A DNA stretch of 11,727 nt from Lactobacillaceae bacterium UBA639 (lineage in GTDB: Bacteria; Bacillota; Bacilli; Lactobacillales; Lactobacillaceae): the NCBI GenBank assembly GCA_002299975.1, contig DBOT01000003.1, positions 1-11,727 on the forward strand. The letters run 5' to 3'. Position numbers and translations under genes: made by a program. The notes below the pieces were generated by a model. The model had not been told where the DNA came from, made no database searches, and was given only the letters and a program-made list of their open reading frames with translations. Of this stretch, positions 9,408 through 11,727 are shown piece by piece (within the stretch, counting starts at the first letter, position 1; the number at the start of each line of letters is the position of its first letter).

Positions 9408-9827
9408 ATGGCATCAAATCTTTTTAAGAGTCTGTTTGGCGACGATGATGTCGCCCAAGACGAATACTATGATGGTGAAACATCAGTTCAGCAACCAGAG
9501 CGGCGCAATAACGTCGTCTCTATCCAACAGGCTAAGCAAGAAAAACGGCTCAGCCAGATTGCTTTGTATGAGCCACGACTATATGCCGACGTTCGCCAGA
9601 TTGCGACCCAATTGCTCAAGGGCCAGGCAGTGATCGTTAATTTCACGCAGATGGATGATAAAAACGCCAAGCGGGTTGTCGACTTCTTAAACGGGGCAAC
9701 CTTTGCAATTGATGGTGGTATTAAGCGGATCGGTAAGGAGATCTTCTTGTGTACACCAAAGAACTACGAGGTTTCCGGGAACCTATCTGATGGTATGAAG
9801 ATGGATAACGGGAATCTGCCAAATTAA
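9408..9827 (+). CDS. sepF: Cell division protein SepF
   Basis: SepF is a second membrane anchor of the Z-ring; it forms arcs or rings and binds the FtsZ C-terminal peptide. The 139 residues begin with a short amphipathic helix ([11 protein letters not shown]) that binds membrane in the family. A variable acidic and polar segment follows (about 12-48), then the SepF core (about 51-125, with [25 protein letters not shown] and IFLCTP). A strong SD (AAAGGAGG, 9392-9399) lies 8 bases before ATG. It follows ftsZ directly, as is usual in lactobacilli; ylmD and ylmE, which stand here in Bacillus, are absent. Confidence 0.95.
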   Translation: MASNLFKSLFGDDDVAQDEYYDGETSVQQPERRNNVVSIQQAKQEKRLSQIALYEPRLYADVRQIATQLLKGQAVIVNFTQMDDKNAKRVVDFLNGATFAIDGGIKRIGKEIFLCTPKNYEVSGNLSDGMKMDNGNLPN

Positions 9828-9838
9828 GGAGCGAATTT

Positions 9839-10099
9839 ATGCTTGCATATTTAATCTGGTGCCTGAACTGGTTGATTAACGCCTATATCCTGTTGATTGT
9901 GGTGTGGTGCTTGTTGTCATGGTTCCCAATTTCCCGGGGGACCCGCCTAGGCGAGATCATTAACCGCCTGGTCGAGCCCTACATGCACTGGTTTGACTTC
10001 ATTCCACCACTAGGCGGGATCAGCTTTTCACCCGTGGTGGCAATCATCGTCTTGTACCTGGTGCAAGATGGACTGGCCTTTTTGGCACATCTGATTTAG
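9839..10099 (+). CDS. ylmG: YggT family membrane protein (YlmG)
   Basis: This is a small integral membrane protein of 86 residues with two hydrophobic helices (about 5-29 and 62-84). The loop between them carries the family features EPYMHWFDFIPPLGGISFSPVV. Its biochemical role is not settled. The constant position next to sepF, and known links of the family to division and to chloroplast nucleoid or thylakoid organisation, suggest a role in membrane or division organisation. AAGGAG (9826-9831) overlaps the sepF stop and lies 7 bases before ATG, so translation is probably coupled. Identification as YggT/YlmG is secure; the function is inference. Confidence 0.9.
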   Translation: MLAYLIWCLNWLINAYILLIVVWCLLSWFPISRGTRLGEIINRLVEPYMHWFDFIPPLGGISFSPVVAIIVLYLVQDGLAFLAHLI

Positions 10100-10117
10100 T
10101 AGGTAATTGTAATCGTG
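10099..10117 (+). promoter_or_regulatory. Weak ribosome binding site and GTG start of ylmH
   Basis: The only SD-like bases are TAGG (10100-10103), 11 bases before GTG at 10115. Every other gene here uses ATG, almost all with a clear purine-rich SD. No in-frame ATG gives a better start, and GTG 10115 yields an N-terminus (MDNENIKQHFRPEE) that fits the family. Low initiation, or coupling to the yggT stop 15 bases upstream, is likely. Confidence 0.6.
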
Positions 10118-10900
10118 GATAATGAAAACATTAAGCAACATTTTCGTCCGGAAGAGGCACCGCTGATTGATCAGATTAACGACTGGGTAGCGACCGCAGC
10201 AGGACAGTACCGGCCCGTTCTGACCTCCTTTTTGAACCCACGGCAGCGCTATATTGCGCAGACCATTGCCAACCGCAATGACGAGATCAAGGTTGCCAGT
10301 GAGGGTGGTTGGCCGGCTGCGGAGATGCAGCGCTTGCTCTTCTACCCGACCTATTACGAGCCCACCGCGGCTGATTTTGACCTGCAGCTCCTGACTATTG
10401 ACTACCCGACTAAGTTTGCCGAGCTTCATCACCGGCAGATCATGGGAACGCTGATTGGTGAGGGGCTTACTCGTGAATCATTCGGCGATATCATTACCGA
10501 TGGTCAGCGTTGGCAGGTAATAGTGACTAAGGAGATGGCCCAGTTCTTACGACGTGAGGTTCAACACGTTGGTAAGGTCAAGGTAAAGTGGTTACCAAGC
10601 GACTTGGCGATGGCCCTCACCCCGCTAGAGGATTGGGAGCAACTGACAACGACCGTTTCCTCGTGCCGCCTCGATGCCATCGTGGCGGCTGGCTTTAACT
10701 ATTCTCGGAACCGGGCTAAACAGCTGATCGAGCGGGGATTGGTCCGGCTGAACTGGGAAGTAGTGGACCGGCCAGACTACCCAATTGTTGAGCATGATCT
10801 CTTGTCGGTCCGGCATGCGGGAAGACTACGGATCGATGAGATTGGTGGTAAGACGAGGAAACAAAAGGACAGGATCAGCATGTCCATTGTTCGAGCATAA
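10115..10900 (+). CDS. ylmH: S4-domain RNA-binding protein YlmH
   Basis: YlmH is a cytoplasmic RNA-binding protein of 261 residues. The N-terminal and middle parts (about 1-165) match the YlmH layout, including RPEEAPLIDQ, FLNPRQRYIAQ and FGDIITDG. The C-terminal S4 domain (about 182-245) carries SSCRLDAIVAAGFNYSRNRAKQLI, a typical S4 RNA-binding helix pair, then a Lys/Arg-rich end. S4 proteins of this kind bind rRNA or ribosomes, and work in Bacillus suggests YlmH can act on stalled 50S-tRNA complexes. Why it travels with division genes is not clear. The usual S4 turn RGxGR reads RHAGR here, which I take as normal variation. It ends 21 bases before divIVA. Confidence 0.9.
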   Translation: MDNENIKQHFRPEEAPLIDQINDWVATAAGQYRPVLTSFLNPRQRYIAQTIANRNDEIKVASEGGWPAAEMQRLLFYPTYYEPTAADFDLQLLTIDYPTKFAELHHRQIMGTLIGEGLTRESFGDIITDGQRWQVIVTKEMAQFLRREVQHVGKVKVKWLPSDLAMALTPLEDWEQLTTTVSSCRLDAIVAAGFNYSRNRAKQLIERGLVRLNWEVVDRPDYPIVEHDLLSVRHAGRLRIDEIGGKTRKQKDRISMSIVRA

Positions 10901-10921
10901 TTTGAATTTGGAGGAAATAAA

Positions 10922-11674
10922 ATGGGGTTAACAATTGATCAAATTAACAATCAGGATTTTTCGACCAAGATGCGGGGATACAGCCAGGATGAGGTCAAGG
11001 CCTTCATCCAGGAGGTTTCCCAAACGGTACAGGAATAAACTGAGAAGAACAATGCCCTGCAGGAAACCGTCAAGGCGGATGAAGAAAAGCTGAAGTACTT
11101 TACCGAATTGAAGGATTCCTTGAACAAGTCAATCCTGGTTGCCCAAGAAGCTGCTGACAAGGTGAAGACGAATGCTAAGCGTGAGGCGGACATCATGATC
11201 CGAGAAGCGCAGAAGCAAGCAACAGACATCGTTTCTGAGGCCAACGAGAAGTCTAACCAAGTTATCGAGACGAGTGCGGAAGATACCCACAAGTTGACGA
11301 CGGAAACCAATGATCTGAAGAAGCAGACACGGATTTTCCGGCAGCGCCTCCAGGTAATGCTTGAATCACAACTCGAAGTCGTTAAGAGTGATGAATGGGA
11401 TAAGCTGCTTGCCACCGATAGCACCGATAAGTATGATGAAATTCAGAAGATCTTGGGAGCATCGCTTGACAAGCGTTCCGACGACAGTGTAGAATCATCA
11501 ACAACTAGTTCAAATGCCACCGCAACGACCAGTGAAATGGCCGCTGACCAACCCGCTGTTGAGGCTACTGATACGGATGTCCAGACACCAGTAGCCGATG
11601 GCAATACGGCCACAACGGACGCCGGACAGACCGTGGTTGTCTTCCCCGACGATGATGGTTCAGCTAATAACTAG
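10922..11674 (+). pseudogene. divIVA: divIVA with an in-frame TAA at codon 39
   Basis: DivIVA is a coiled-coil protein that binds negatively curved membrane at poles and septa and recruits partners. GGAGG (10910-10914) lies 7 bases before ATG 10922. The first 38 codons contain the family N-terminus (MGLTIDQINNQDFSTKMRGY, then SQDEVKAFIQEV). Codon 39 is TAA (11036-11038). The same frame continues without a break to TAG at 11672-11674. It has heptad-rich coiled coil, with SLNKSILVAQEAADKVK and KREADIMIREAQKQA typical of the family, then an acidic Ser/Thr/Ala tail ending in VVVFPDDD. The whole frame is 250 codons, so nothing is lost except at this codon. One base change could restore sense. As written, ribosomes give a 38-residue peptide without its coiled coil. 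In-frame restart codons exist (TTG 11108, TTG 11120, ATG 11195), but none has a well-placed SD. A sequencing error is the main alternative; readthrough is less likely. Confidence 0.85.
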
Positions 11675-11727
11675 GTTGGTGTTTGAATCCAAGGCGCTTC
11701 AATAAAAAACGTTGAGGAGAATTGCGA
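11675..11727 (+). promoter_or_regulatory. Possible start of a T-box leader for ileS, cut by the window edge
   Basis: No gene is seen in these 53 bases and there is no terminator after divIVA. The end reads AAAAAACGTTGAGGAGAATT, which resembles the 5' base of T-box Stem I (purine-rich GA-type internal loop). In lactobacilli ileS with a T-box usually follows divIVA. A weak promoter may precede it: TTGGTG (11676-11681), 16 bases, TTCAAT (11698-11703). GAGGAG could instead be an SD, but no start codon lies at a proper distance inside the window. The call depends largely on gene order. Confidence 0.3.

Noticed and set aside
10922..11674. divIVA as a programmed stop-codon readthrough gene
   Set aside because: TAA followed by A is an efficient stop, I see no stimulatory structure directly after it, and DivIVA is not a family known for readthrough. 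Mutation or sequence error is simpler.
1..11727. CRISPR array, insertion sequence, tRNA or rRNA genes, phage or toxin-antitoxin genes
   Set aside because: Searched by eye on both strands: no regular repeats, transposase motifs, terminal inverted repeats or RNA gene signatures. Nearly all of the sequence is accounted for by dcw genes.

Overview
This window is most of the division and cell wall (dcw) gene cluster of a Gram-positive bacterium of the Lactobacillaceae. The gene order (ftsL end, PASTA-type class B PBP, mraY, murD, murG, divIB, ftsA, ftsZ, sepF, yggT/ylmG, ylmH, divIVA) is the one known from lactobacilli. It has no ftsW, murB or murC between the genes and no ylmE between ftsZ and sepF. 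Base composition near 50% G+C and frequent CTG, CGG and AAG codons suggest one of the higher-GC heterofermentative groups, for example Limosilactobacillus. That placement is inference; I cannot fix a species. Every gene is on the + strand.

Layout. Positions 1-24 appear to hold the last codons of ftsL, and its stop overlaps the PBP start. Positions 24-6538 form a tight run: PBP2B (septal transpeptidase), MraY (lipid I synthesis), MurD (D-Glu addition to UDP-MurNAc-L-Ala), MurG (lipid II synthesis) and DivIB (septal scaffold). Gaps are 4-27 bases and each gene has its own Shine-Dalgarno sequence (SD). Positions 6539-6665 are an AT-rich intergenic stretch with a good extended -10 promoter, so ftsA and ftsZ probably have their own transcription start. 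A GC-rich hairpin followed by TTTT lies between ftsZ and sepF. Then come sepF, yggT and ylmH (the last with a GTG start and a weak SD), followed by a divIVA reading frame. The final 53 bases hold no gene and may be the start of the T-box leader of ileS, the gene that usually follows divIVA in these bacteria.

Together the genes make the lipid-linked peptidoglycan precursor (MraY, MurD, MurG), the Z-ring and its membrane tethers (FtsZ, FtsA, SepF), and the septal synthesis machinery (FtsL, DivIB, PBP2B). DivIVA would mark curved membrane at poles and septa.

The one real anomaly is in divIVA. A good SD and ATG open a recognisable DivIVA N-terminus, but codon 39 is TAA. The same frame then continues for about 211 codons of typical DivIVA coiled coil and acidic tail. 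This is an in-frame nonsense change, or a sequence error, in an otherwise intact gene. Apart from this I see an ordinary, well-conserved cluster and no evidence of a new system, mobile element, CRISPR array or RNA gene.
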